From Calcarisporiella thermophila CBS 279.70 (Eukaryota; Calcarisporiellomycota): 64,000 nucleotides of DNA. The notes beneath the pieces are model-generated. The model did not search any database. It was not told where the DNA came from and saw only the letters and a program-made list of their open reading frames with translations. The DNA lies in the NCBI RefSeq assembly GCF_041956535.1, contig NW_027192197.1:889647-953646 (forward strand), given 5' to 3'. Both the position numbers and the translations under genes were made by a program. This document shows positions 12,761 to 23,490 of the stretch, piece after piece; position 1 is the first letter of the stretch; each line of letters begins with the position of its first letter.

Positions 12761-13176
12761 CCATTACCATCCCCCTCCCTTCTTTTTTTTTATAGTGGCG
12801 TGATACCTCTTTTTCGATTAGGGCTCGTTTCGCCATGATTTTTATTTGAAGATTAGGATATCTGTTTGAAATTTTGTATAAAACGATAGAGATTTTGCTC
12901 AAACTCCAGCGAAAGGATACAGCCCCCTTACCCATATATTTGTGCGCGGAATTTTAGAAAAGTCATCATTTTTCTAAATTTTATACACTGAGATAAAAAG
13001 AGACAAAAAAAAAGGCGTAAAAGAGTATAAAAGAGAAAACATTGAATTAGTCAAGGAGAAAACTGTTTCGACATTCCTTGAAAATTATCTAAAATTTAAC
13101 AAAGGACATGGGCATCAAAAGCATCTACAAAATTCAACCAACTAAATCGCATCCTTAGTTCCCATCACACCGGGAT
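12761..13176. other. Convergent intergenic region OCRL-like / NDUFB3
   Basis: AT-rich 3' flanks of two convergent genes, with A-runs (12990-13015) and T-runs (12781-12795). Nothing else seen. Confidence 0.5.
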
Positions 13177-13359
13177 CTAATGGTGCTCTCCCTTCGGCGT
13201 AGTTGCCCACTCGTACCCACAGTAGACAGCGAAAGCAACCGTGGCGATGCCTAGGCCGGGGAACATGTTCCGTACCATCGTGCGGTTGGTAAAAAGGCTG
13301 TGCTTGCGCCAGGCGTCCCGACGAGCCCAAGGATCGTAGAATCTGGGGGTTTCAGCCAT
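13177..13359 (-). CDS. NDUFB3: NADH:ubiquinone oxidoreductase subunit NDUFB3 (B12)
   Basis: A 60-residue protein with the family signature: FYDPWARRDAWRKHSLFTNR, then MFPGLGIATVAFAVYCGYEW, a single transmembrane helix followed by a short Lys/His tail. This matches the B12/NDUFB3 accessory subunit of the complex I membrane arm, in which DPWARNEAWR and FPGFGIATVAF are conserved. Its presence implies a respiratory complex I, so the fungus is not a Saccharomyces-type yeast. An overlapping frame at 13142-13330 is a shadow. Confidence 0.93.
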   Translation of the reverse strand: MAETPRFYDPWARRDAWRKHSLFTNRTMVRNMFPGLGIATVAFAVYCGYEWATTPKGEHH

Positions 13360-13523
13360 GGTTCTCTCTCGCTTTTGTGTTGAAGGTTGAGATCGATGGA
13401 TTCAAAGTAAGCTCCTATCCACCTCAAAAATTTGAATGTTTTTGAAGGGGGGTACTAAGCCACATCGGAAAGCACCAAATTAAGAGACTGTGTTAAAATT
13501 TCGAACGCGAAAGTTCCTTGAAG

Positions 13524-15062
13524 ATGTCTATTCGGGAGGAAGGCTATGTCGTTATCGAGACAGGATCCTATCAGATCCGGGCAGGCATAAACGTCCATGA
13601 CACCAATCGGGCGCCCTCTGTGGTAATTAACATGACTCTCATCTGATCAGTTTTCTCCACGCGCTGCAATTCATCCCCCTCCCTTCTCTACATTGAACAG
13701 GAAATCGGCACCCGTGTTGCCAAACTAACCGTACCAGAGGCCCTCGACACATCAGCGCAGCCTTCAGCATCAGGGGAGACCCCGGCTGCGGGCGAGACAC
13801 CTCAAGCAGAAGCAGACAAGCCAAAAGCAAAGCAGCAAGACAATCGGTATGTGGTAGGGAATGCACTGACAGAACTGCTGAGGGAGCCAACTAAGGAATA
13901 TGAGGTGATCCATCCGATAAAGAATGGCTTGGTGGAAAACTGGGAGGCATTGGAGGCGCTATGGTAAATATTTGGAACGCGGGATCCTGCTCCCCATGCT
14001 CCCCTTTTATCGCAGATTCCAACTGGCCATTATTTATCCTCTATAGGCATCACATACTTTTCAAGGAGTTTGCCCTGAAAAAATCTCGGAACGAGTCACC
14101 TGTATTGCTCGCGGTTCCGTCCACTTGGACTAAGGATGAATACGAGCGGGTAGCGCAAATCTTCTTCGAGAGTTTTAATTCTCCCGGCATCTACATCACC
14201 GAACAGCCATTGCTTGCTCTCTACGGTGCAGGTTCCGTCACCGGCTTAGTGATAGATATTGGTCATGAAACAACAGGTGAATATATATTTATTATAAAAA
14301 AAAATGCAAACTTGAGTCCCTGTATCCCTAATCCCCTTTTATTACCAACTAGACATTACGCCCGTCATTGACAGTATCGTGCAACACCATGCCACACAAC
14401 AGCTGCACTTGGGTGGAAAACATTTGGAGGAATATTTACTGAGATTACTCAGCGCCAATGAGCAAATCAAGTCCCAGCTAGAGGGAAAGCCCATTGACTT
14501 GAGCCTGGCCCGCCATATCAAGGAATCAGGGGTGTGCAGGGTCATTCCACCGAGCACAGAGGCGGAAGCGAACGCAGAGATGGAGGTGACTCTGCCCGAT
14601 GGAAATGGCAAACTTCGACTCGGGGAGGTGGGCTCGCAGATTGCAGACCCCCTCTTTCGCCCGGAGCTCCTTGGGAAGCAGTGCATCTCACTCCAGGAGG
14701 CTGCGATGGTCTCGATCCTCGCGTGTGAGCCCGAGCGCCGCCCGAACCTTTGGGACTGCGTTGTGGTTACCGGCGGAACCAGCCTTATCCCGGGCTTGCG
14801 AGAACGCGTGCAGCAAGAGATCGAGGCGCTGCTTGCGGTGTCCGAAAATCCAGGCGAGACTCAGTCGCATGAAATCAAGCCCCGCGTGATCCCGGAATAT
14901 TTCACGGCCCTTAAGGACACCAGCGCACAGCACTATGCAACCTATCTGGGAGGGGCAATTGTAGCTAAGCTGCTCTTCCCGGATGCGAAGAATTACACTA
15001 CTAAGGTGGATTACAATGAGCGTGGCCCCTCCGTCGTGCACAACATCGAGAAAAACTATTGA
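13524..15062 (+). CDS. Actin-related protein, probably SWI/SNF-RSC type (Arp9-like)
   Basis: Four exons: 13524-13622, 13701-13963, 14047-14276 and 14353-15062. The actin fold shows as GYVVIETGSYQIRAGI (phosphate 1), VIHPIKNGLVENWEALEALW, PVLLAVPSTWTKDEYERVAQ, LYGAGSVTGLVIDIGHETT (degenerate phosphate 2), CVVVTGGTSLIPGLRERVQQ (adenosine loop) and a YLGGAIVAK C-terminus. A charged, Pro/Ala-rich insertion (residues about 50-85) and the altered phosphate loop (DIGHETT in place of DSGDGVT) indicate a nuclear ARP that does not polymerise. I favour an Arp9-like subunit of chromatin remodellers. The exact ARP class needs a tree. Confidence 0.8.
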
Positions 15063-15276
15063 CGAGTGGGGTGAAATGCAAGTAGTTTTGTTTGTTTATT
15101 GCTTTTCTTCTTTCTCTATATCTCTTTCTTCCTCCTCCTCTCTCCTCCCCCCCCCCCCCTTCCCCTTAATCATTCTCCGCTCTTGTTCGACTCTACATCA
15201 GCATGTTTATAAGTAACAAAAAAATAAAAATAAAAGAGAGAAATTAATAATTACAAATCACAAAAAAAAACATGCA

Positions 15277-17912
15277 TCATTTTTTCTTTTCTTGCGACTC
15301 ATCTTCCTCTTCCTCCTCCTCTTCACCTGTGGTTGCTGCATAGACCGGCTTCGGCTGCGTGTGGGCATAGGCTGTAAAAACGGAGTTGGGTCAGTTTCAT
15401 GTTCCTAACAATAACGCCACAATCATCTCACCTTTGCTGATCCAAGTCGGCTCTTCCTCGGCGATCTTCGCATACTTAAGCAACGCCTCACGCGGATCTT
15501 CCTCTATAAAAGGTTCAACACGGCCAGAAGTTAGTATGCAATATCAAGGAATAGCTGAAGGGATGATGTTCAACCTCTGGTGGTATCCTTGATCAGAGCC
15601 CGCATAATATGCTGCGTCTCATTCGTGCCCAGGTTACCTCCTCGTCCATGACCAGTTAGGGAGTCTAGGAATGTAAGAAGAGAGTGGGAAAAAGGGACGA
15701 AGAAATAGAGGTGAGTACTACGTCTATTTCCATGCATGGGTGGTATGGGCTTGCTCCTACCAGGCTTCTTGCTGGCGGCCGGGGCTGCCTTCTCTCGCTT
15801 CCTCTTATGACTTCTTTGGCCCTCATCCCGGAACATTGGCAGTGCGTGTGGCGTGAAGATGGGTCGCTGTATTTCCATCTCATCCACCGCGCGTCGTTTA
15901 GGTTCCTTCACGACACACAGCTTCGCTCCGCGTACTGATATAGATGGATCGTAGAACACATGCACTGATCCATCGGCAGAACCAGTCACGATCTGATTGA
16001 TGCCCGGGTGCCAGAGCACCTTGACCACACTTGACTTCGTGATATCTATAGAGTCAGAGCAGAGTTAAAATAGAGCCCCGTAAAAAAAAGGGTGATAAGA
16101 GACACGTCGCAACTTACGCATTGTCTGAACTATCTCCATGGAATCTCTGTTCAACATGACCAACTTTCCGAAATCTTCTCCCTTTGGTGCAGCAGTGCCT
16201 ATTAAAGGGGGATGAGGGGGAGAATTGGTCGTGAGAGAGTGGCTCACAAGTTAATCCGATGGCAATCCTTGAATACCTGTGACTATAAGCCGCTCATCCG
16301 GAGAGAATACCACATTTGTCTCTGGGTTGACAGTGGGCAATTCAGTGGCCACGGATACTGGCTTTTTGAAATTACGAATGTCAAACACTTGAACATAAAA
16401 AAAGTGCCAAGGAGAAAGTTAGCAAAAAAATGGCAAAACCCAGTCTGTAGTTTTAATGGTACCTTTGACAGTGTCATCACCACCCCGTGTGACCATGGTG
16501 TAGTTGTTCTTTGAGAAGAGTATCGATGAAGTTTCCGTCCCTACCATATGCGCCTCTACTTCCTTTATATGCAAGCACAAATTTCAAGAAGCTTAGAACA
16601 GACCCGTATAAAAATCGGTAAGAGCAAGAAATAGAGAATTACATGGGATGGCCGCAAGTATGGCCCATTGACTGGCCACAGGCATATTCCACCGTCAGTA
16701 GAAGCTAGAATTAAATGATAAGTGCCATTAGTTCTGTAAATAACCACATGAAGTCGTTTAGCAATGCCTACCTCCCGCGATATATTTGCCGTCCGGACTA
16801 TATCCAACTGCAGTGACGGTGACCCGCTGCCCGACTTTCTTCTTGGACCGCACCACGATCACCTGCTTCTGTTTTTGTGTATAGTTGGCGTCCCATATCC
16901 TACAAACATGTCTAGAAGTTAAATATGCAATCCTGGTCAAGCAGAGGGTCCAAGTTTACCGAATGGTGCTGTCCATGGATGCCGTTGAAAAATTCTCTTT
17001 TGTAAATGGGTCCCACGCACCACTGGTGAGCGTCGCCACATGGCCGCTAGAAACAAAGCAGTTTGGTTAAGAGGGAGAATACAAAATATCATGTGGCGAG
17101 TAAGGGGAAAAGGCTGCGGCAAAACGCGCTTACTTGGTATTTCTCATATCGCGTATATATGGGTCACCCTTTGAAAACTCGGCGCTGGAATGGTTAGCAC
17201 ACAGGGTAAGCAAGAAAGATCAACCCTATCCTATGTACAATACAATACACTACTTACAGCTGGAACCCATTGCGATCATAGAGCTTTGCTCTTGCAGACG
17301 TGGTCACGACAAGGAATTGATCGCCCGTTATGCTATATTGGAGATCACGGACTTGATTGCCCTCGGACGGCTCGATGCTCCGAAAAGGCTTAAAGCTTCG
17401 ATCCATGCCAGCAAAATCCCAGAATTTGACCTCGTAATCATATCCTCCGGTTAATAGGCGCGAACCCGATGGGTCCAGAGAGAGGGCAGAGACTGTCTAG
17501 AAATAGCAATAATACATATATGGTGAAGGTTGGATTCAAACAGAGATACAGTAGCAGATCAAAAAGCCAGTATTACCCTAAAATGATCTTTGAGTACAAT
17601 CTCATGCGAGATCGGCAGATTGTCATATCCATCAGCTTCCCCGTCCAAATCGTCATCATCGTCATCGTCATCGCTGTCATGTGCAACAGACACTGCTTCA
17701 CGATTATTCTTTGCTCGTTTTGACGAGGAGGTGGAGTGAAGGGAGGGAGGAATCGGCGGTCCTATTTCATCGCCCTCACCCTCCACCCGTCTTCGAGTCT
17801 TTTCAAACTCTTCGACTACATTCTTTTTCTTGGACTGCTTTCCAAACGAAGTGGGAAGGAATGAGCTGAGGAGGTCGCTCGCGCTGCCTCCGCCTTTCTT
17901 TTTCTCGGCCAT
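15277..17912 (-). CDS. WDR70: WDR70-like WD40 repeat protein
   Basis: About ten exons on the minus strand. It starts MAEKKKGGGSASDLLSSFLP (17912), with an acidic Asp run (around 17650-17670). The first WD blade includes PISHEIVLKDHFR and SRLLTGGYDYEVKFWDFAGM. Further blades are SEGNQVRDLQYSITGDQFLV, RIWDANYTQKQKQ, VTVTAVGYSPDGKYIAG, YTMVTRGGDDTVKVFDIRNF and VVKVLWHPGINQIVTGSADG. A C-terminal tail of basic/acidic text (SHKRKREKAAPAASKKPGR, then EEEDESQEKKK) follows. The acidic N-terminus plus the blade sequences match WDR70 (gastrulation-defective 1), a nuclear factor linked in other organisms to CRL4 and chromatin modification at breaks. Met at 17927 is an alternative start. Confidence 0.9.
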
Positions 17913-18080
17913 GATCGCTAGCAACAAAAAGATCTGTACGGTGTTCGAAGCACTTAAATTACTCTAATTATGTCTGCTAATTTTCTGAAACTCGTGTTTT
18001 ATTAAATTGGATATCTCGGCAAAAATGGATACATTCTAAAAGATGCTAATTGAATTGATAAGACTCCAGGGAAGAGCGCT

Positions 18081-19154
18081 CTATTTTTCTATTGTGTCGT
18101 CACCCTCTCTCCAGGTTTCCATTTTCTCTTGGCGTGCTTTGTGCATTCCCTCCTCGAAGGTAAACCCTATAGAGCTGTAGACCGCATCTAGTTGTATTTC
18201 AAGAAAGTGGTTCGTCCCCTTGAGGCCTGGCAAAAGAAAAAAAGCAGTAAGAGTAATAAGAGATAGGAGTTAAAATCCGCGAGCTAAGAAATGAGGGAAA
18301 AATGGGGGCATTGTTTTGGTGGATTCACATACGATCCGTTACTTGCTTTGCCCACGAAAAATATTCTTGGACTTGCAGAGGTGTCCAACCACTAGGCACA
18401 CGCCTAGTCAAATCGCGGAGCCTGTAGAGCTTCAGTGCTAGCCTGATATTCTTCGCCTATGGCAAACCATGGACATGTGTTGAATTGTGAGTGCTCAACC
18501 AGCCTGAGAGCATACAAAGTAATCTCACCCTGAAAGAAACGCTCGATGCCCGTTCTATCTGCAAGTGCTTGCGTACCATCTTGGGCAGGGATTTATCATC
18601 GCTACACTCTTCCACAAGATTGCGCACTTCTTTCCCAAAGGATTGCTCCAACTGTCCGCAAATTGCTTACATTAATGATATAGAACTCGCTGGAAAAACA
18701 AAAAGCGATGTTACCTCCTCTAGAGTGGTATTAGAGGCTTCGACGGTGTTGCACAACATGGCTGCCTATTAACGTGGGTTATTTGCTTGGGTTACCAGGA
18801 ATACGCGCATATGGAGTTAGACAGGGATGATTACCTGCAGCGTTGCTAGGTCATGAACGCCGCTCTCTACAAGTAACTTTGCTACTCCCAAGGAATGTAT
18901 AATACAGGCTGTCCATAATAAGCAATTAACAGGCGTTGCCCAAGTAAACAAGGAATTTACAAGCGCTTACATGACACGGCCTCTTCATTTCGTTGTGTTG
19001 CATGCTTTCGGGAGGTATATTCTGTGTACGAAAGAGTCAAACAAATAAAGAGCACATTAGCGTACAAGAGGTGCTGAACTTTGTGTAGTTGCTTACCGCA
19101 ACAGAGAAGAAGCTTGGAATGGTCTGGGAGAGATGGGACATTGAGTATCAACAT
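18081..19154 (-). CDS. MESH1 paralogue, copy B, apparently catalytically dead
   Basis: Seven exons with the same intron positions and phases as copy A. It starts at 19154 ([19 protein letters not shown]) and stops at 18081. The alignment is colinear throughout, including [40 protein letters not shown] and [17 protein letters not shown]. The active site is gone: the HD motif [11 protein letters not shown] of copy A reads LCNTVEASNTT, and [11 protein letters not shown] reads LALKLYRLRDL. Relative to animal MESH1, three of four metal ligands (H61, D62, D122) plus D66 and N126 are replaced, while the first metal His (IIHSLGVAKLL) remains. All splice sites and the frame are intact, so this is better described as a pseudoenzyme gene than as a pseudogene. 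Role unknown. Confidence 0.85.
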
Positions 19155-20712
19155 TTGAGTAAATTCCTTCGCAATTCCAACGAATTAACGATTAAACAAG
19201 CAAGCAAACAAACAGTCTATAACAGCCAATGTCTAAATGTCTATATAAATAAAGAGAAGAGGCACCGAATATTACAAAATGGAGAGTAAAATGACAAGAG
19301 CCTTCGTGCTCAAGCTGCACCTTAAATAAGCACATGTCAAAGAGGATCGAAGGTCAAACCGCCTCCTTGCTAGCAGCGCAGGGTATGACTGGGATTCCAA
19401 AATGGGTGCTCTGAGCAAAGGGTGCGAAACCAGATGAATAATTCACTCTCTGGTTTGTCGCTTTCCACACGCTGGAGATCCTCTCTCGAGCCCTCCCTCT
19501 CAGTCCACACTCGCCTGATCCATATGCCCAGGAAAATCTTTCGGAGTACCAATAAAGCTTGATTAGCCCAGAGTGCTCACACCGCTGGTTTCAGGTTCTG
19601 CGGAACCTATCTTCTATCCTCGCCTTCGATTCCTCGAGCCTACGCCGCAAATCCTCAGGCTGGAGCGCGAACACACCTTGCGCCATTTGGAGAGGGTTGT
19701 GCTGGAGAGGAGGAGAGCAGGGAATCATTCTGGGATCCGTTGGGTCCGAGGAAGCTCCCGTCGTTGACCACACAAACCGGTCCGTGGACCAATGGCTTAG
19801 GGAGCACTTGGAGGCTCTGTCTCACTCTTCGAGATAGGTTGGTACCGGTGGAGAGAGACTTGGCGACTGATGCGGCACGCTGGATTGATACCGGCCCTCC
19901 CGCGCGCGGTTCCACTGAGGATACAAGTTCGGAGTGGCTGGCTGTCAAAAGATGCTGCGCAATCGTGGGTGGTTCCCTTTGGGCTTAATCCGCTATCTAC
20001 CCTCCCGCCACCTGGAATACAAAAGACGAAGGTTGGGCAACCGGCATTCGCTCCTTGGCTCTCGCCCACACTGGCGGTCGTGCTGGCGGTGGACCTTTGA
20101 GCTCTGCTTGATCATATACTGCAACGGTAGGGTGCAAAGCGAGCATGTGTCAATGGCTGACAGGTCTTGCTCTGGATGCCCCGCACTTGCCCCCCTCAGC
20201 CAAGGATGTATTCATGGTATCAAGCTTTAGACCCACGGGTCTTCATTTTTTTACAAGCCACTCCTTTCGCTAATTTGAGCTGCCAAGGCTCTTCTTTAGT
20301 CGGTAAGTGTACGCAACCGAAGGAACGTGCTCTGATTGAACTCTTTGAAAGGGTTGCAGTGCAGCCCCATGATTGCTACCCTCCTCCCATCCCCTTTGAC
20401 ATAATTTGCTATGGGATCGGCCCTCCACCGCGCACTACGCCCTAGGTAATTCAAGATTCAGTCTATCGCCCTCCCAAGAGTACTCGAATGATAAATATAA
20501 GGATTTTGCCATTATGAGGCGGAGCTTGCATCAAAAAATGAGTGTATGGAGAGATAGTCTACAGCACAAAGCAAGATTGTGTATTTCGAACTCTTATCTT
20601 ATCTAAGGTTTTATGTGAGAGTGGGGGAGGGGTTAAAAAATAACAATATCACAAATAACGGAAAAGCGATTTAATATCAGAGTAAAACTGGAACCCAGAT
20701 TCCAAAAATGCA
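19155..20712. other. 1.56-kb gap without a firm gene
   Basis: Moderately GC-rich from 19370 to 20450, with short overlapping ORFs in every frame and no family I recognise. On the minus strand, text from about 19689 (MAQGVFALQPEDLRRRLEES, continuing to RFRRT) and 19552-19370 (KIFLGIWIRRVWTEREGSRE) looks helical and could be two exons of a small gene. I could not find a splice pair that joins them in phase. It may instead be promoter or an eroded sequence. Confidence 0.3.
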
Positions 20713-23200
20713 TCAGACGTTGAGGGGAATACTCATCACGTCTTTTCCAGCCCGTATCTCACTGGCAGTGGGCATTTTTCCGAGACGTATCTATTGAGCA
20801 AAAAACGAGAGTCAATTGCCAGAACAAGCCAAAAACCGCCTCCGGCATTCCCCCTTACCAGCTCGGTGCAATAGGATACCACTGGATCTTTCTGCAGCGA
20901 AGCCACTGCGAGTACCTTCTCGCCCAGCACGTAAAATGCGACAAAGGCGAGCCCGTCCAAATCCCCTTGGATGATCACATCATCGAAATGGGAGGCGAAG
21001 CCGCAGTAGCGGAGAGATTTGCCGTGTTGCGCCTATTAGCATATCAGAGGAGGGGTCAGATCCAAGACGGGGAACCGATGCTCTTCATCCCACTCTTCGT
21101 CACCTACCGTCCAGAAATAGGGAATGTGCGTAAACTCTTGGCTATCCCCGTGCACAATATTCAGGGCCGCCAGTCGTCCCATGTTGAGCCCCACATTCCA
21201 GTGCTCGATCCGGATGGATTCGTCAGTGAGTCTTCGCAGCGGGAAGTGAGCGACATCGCCCACGGCATACACATTTTCGACGCCAGGCACTCGCAAATGG
21301 GCGTTTACGCGAAGCCCGCCATCCTTCTCCAGCTGGAAGCCTGGCGAATCCCGAAGATAGGAGGTTTGCGGCGCAACCCCCGTGCCCAATATAACAAGGT
21401 CGGCGGGCAACACCTCTCCGGATTGAAGGACAACGCCGCCCGCGCGGGAAGCGTCGTTGCCTATCGATGGATAAAAAAAAAGTTTGGTTCAAGGTCCGTC
21501 AGTACCCTTTGGAGGTTGGAAATCGTTAAGAGGGAAAAGGATATTCACTGTCTGATTGGATATGTGAAACTCCCGAGCCCATCCTGAAGGAGACCCCTTT
21601 GGATTCGTGCAGTTTCTGGAGCGCGCGGCCGATCTTTTCTCCCAGCACCCGATCGAACGGCACCTTCCCCATTCCCACCACCGTCACCTCTGCACCTTTA
21701 CTCACTATTGCCGATGCAAGCTCCATCCCAATGAAAGAAGAGCCGACCACAACAACCTTGGGCTTCTGCTTTGCCTCTAAGGCTAGACCAGAGATAAGGG
21801 GCGTTGTAAGGAGTCGAACTAACCTGGAGAGGGAGAACTTTCGATTACCTTGAGTAATACTGATGTTGTTCTGGAATGTGCGAAGTGTGAAAACATTCGA
21901 GAGATCAGATCCACTGATAGGGGGAACTCGAGGCTAGGGAGGGGGGGGGGAGGGCAAAGACGTGAGCAACTTTTGGATATCTCCCATCAGCAACCCCAAT
22001 CGTGAATGAGATGAACGTACCCAGCCCCCGGTGCCAATGACAAGGTAGTCGTAGTTGAGTTTTCTGCCGTCGGCCAAGGTGACGAACTTTTGAAGAGGAT
22101 CGACACGCGTCGCGTCCTACCGGAGAAATTGGAATGCACTAGGAGGTCAAACGCGTTTTTCCATCCGAGAAGACAGAACTTACGGTCCCTAGGATGAACT
22201 CAACGTTCATTTCGCTATAAAACGCATTTCCTCGTAGCGCGATTTTATCGGCCTCTCCCGAATGCAAGGCTTTACTGAGCATCGGGCGATCAATGGGGAA
22301 GTACGTCTCCCGGCTCACCACAATAACGCGACCTGCATATCCCTCCTCACGGAGTTTCTGCGCACATGCCGAACCACTTGCCCCACCACCCAGAATGACG
22401 GTGCAGGTGTCGGGCTTGATTTGCTTGGCGAGAGAGAGGCGAGGCTTACGCCGGCCCACTTTCAACTCTGTTCCAAACCAGTGGAGAAGATCAGCATGCT
22501 AGGTCTGGCATTCGGCTAATTCTTATGGTGTGCTTACGCTCTTCATCGGCCTTGACGTAAATCTTGCCGTCTTCTACGCTCACCTCATAGATGCACAGGC
22601 TATCTAAAGCTGGTGCGTCCTCTATATACGATAAATACATAGGCATATGTTCAGTTATTGTGAATGGAACCACGGCTCTTGGCATGTCTCAAGGCATTAG
22701 ACTTAAAATGAAAAATGAGAGCAAAATAGCGCACCTATATCCCCTGTCGCCGAGTTAAAGCAAGCTCCGTGCCAAGGGCACGTAATTCTACCATCTTTCG
22801 CGAGCACGCCCTTTTCTAGGGGGGCCTGTTCATCCACAAAGTATAAAAAGAGTATCTATGAGTGCTCTGGCTCAAAGGAAGGGAGAAGAGAGAATCTTGA
22901 CAAACCCCATAGTGCGTGCAGCGCGGAGACGTGGCATGGTATTTGCCGTTCAAGAATGAGAGCAGCACGGAGTACTCACCGAACTTGAACTCTTTCCTGC
23001 CAGAATGGAATACGCGATTTGGATGTGAATGGAACGGTAACATATATGATTTTCAATGTCATTTACAATTCTCCATCGCGAAGATCCCCCTCCCTGGCAA
23101 CCTCGTGTTTGAAAACTGGCATTGCGAGCGGACACGTAGTAAAATAAGTCTTTGAGAATCTGGGGAGCGCTGGTAAAGCCCGCCTAAATAATGTTCTCAT
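20713..23200 (-). CDS. AIFM3-like Rieske-flavoprotein oxidoreductase
   Basis: A multi-exon gene. The N-terminus [20 protein letters not shown] is an Arg/Phe-rich presumptive mitochondrial presequence; a later Met (MPVFKHEVA) could give a cytosolic form. A Rieske 2Fe-2S domain follows with both ligand boxes, PRCTHYG and TCPWHGACF. The FAD/NAD(P)H reductase part has [20 protein letters not shown] (FAD), [20 protein letters not shown] (NAD), [10 protein letters not shown] and [12 protein letters not shown]. The C-terminus reads [19 protein letters not shown], the end typical of AIFM3 and related Rieske-AIF proteins. Domain order and length (roughly 570 residues) agree. It probably transfers electrons from NAD(P)H to the 2Fe-2S centre; the physiological acceptor is unknown. 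Confidence 0.92.
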
Positions 23201-23365
23201 GCGGAAGAAAGAAAAATACCCTGAGGAACGGAAATTCATCCCTGGCAGAGCAGAACGCCAGCGGAGTTTCACGCGATTTCTAGTCAAAATAGGAAGTCAC
23301 GATAAATTCCCTCTCTCTTTCCTTCTTTGCACAATGTCTCTACTAAGATCGTAGCCTCCCTCCAC

Positions 23366-23408
23366 CCCTCCCCCTCTCTTTCCCCTCGTCCGGAGAGGGA
23401 GGAGAGGG
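23366..23408. repeat. Imperfect polypurine/polypyrimidine inverted repeat
   Basis: A C/T-rich arm (ccctctctttcccctc) is followed by gtccg and a G/A-rich arm (gagagggaggagaggg). It lies between the DnaJ-TMEM185 stop and the AIFM3-like start. Transcribed leftwards it could form a hairpin in the 3' UTR or leader. No function is shown. Confidence 0.45.
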
Positions 23409-23490
23409 AACGGTCAGAAAGCCATCTCACTTGTCTACAGTAAACATTATAATGTATCTTTATTCTATAGCAGTAGGGAAAAATTTCATC

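Noticed and set aside
18081-19154. Calling MESH1 copy B a pseudogene
   Set aside because: All seven exons stay in frame with usable splice sites and a normal stop; only the catalytic residues are replaced, so a pseudoenzyme gene is the better description.
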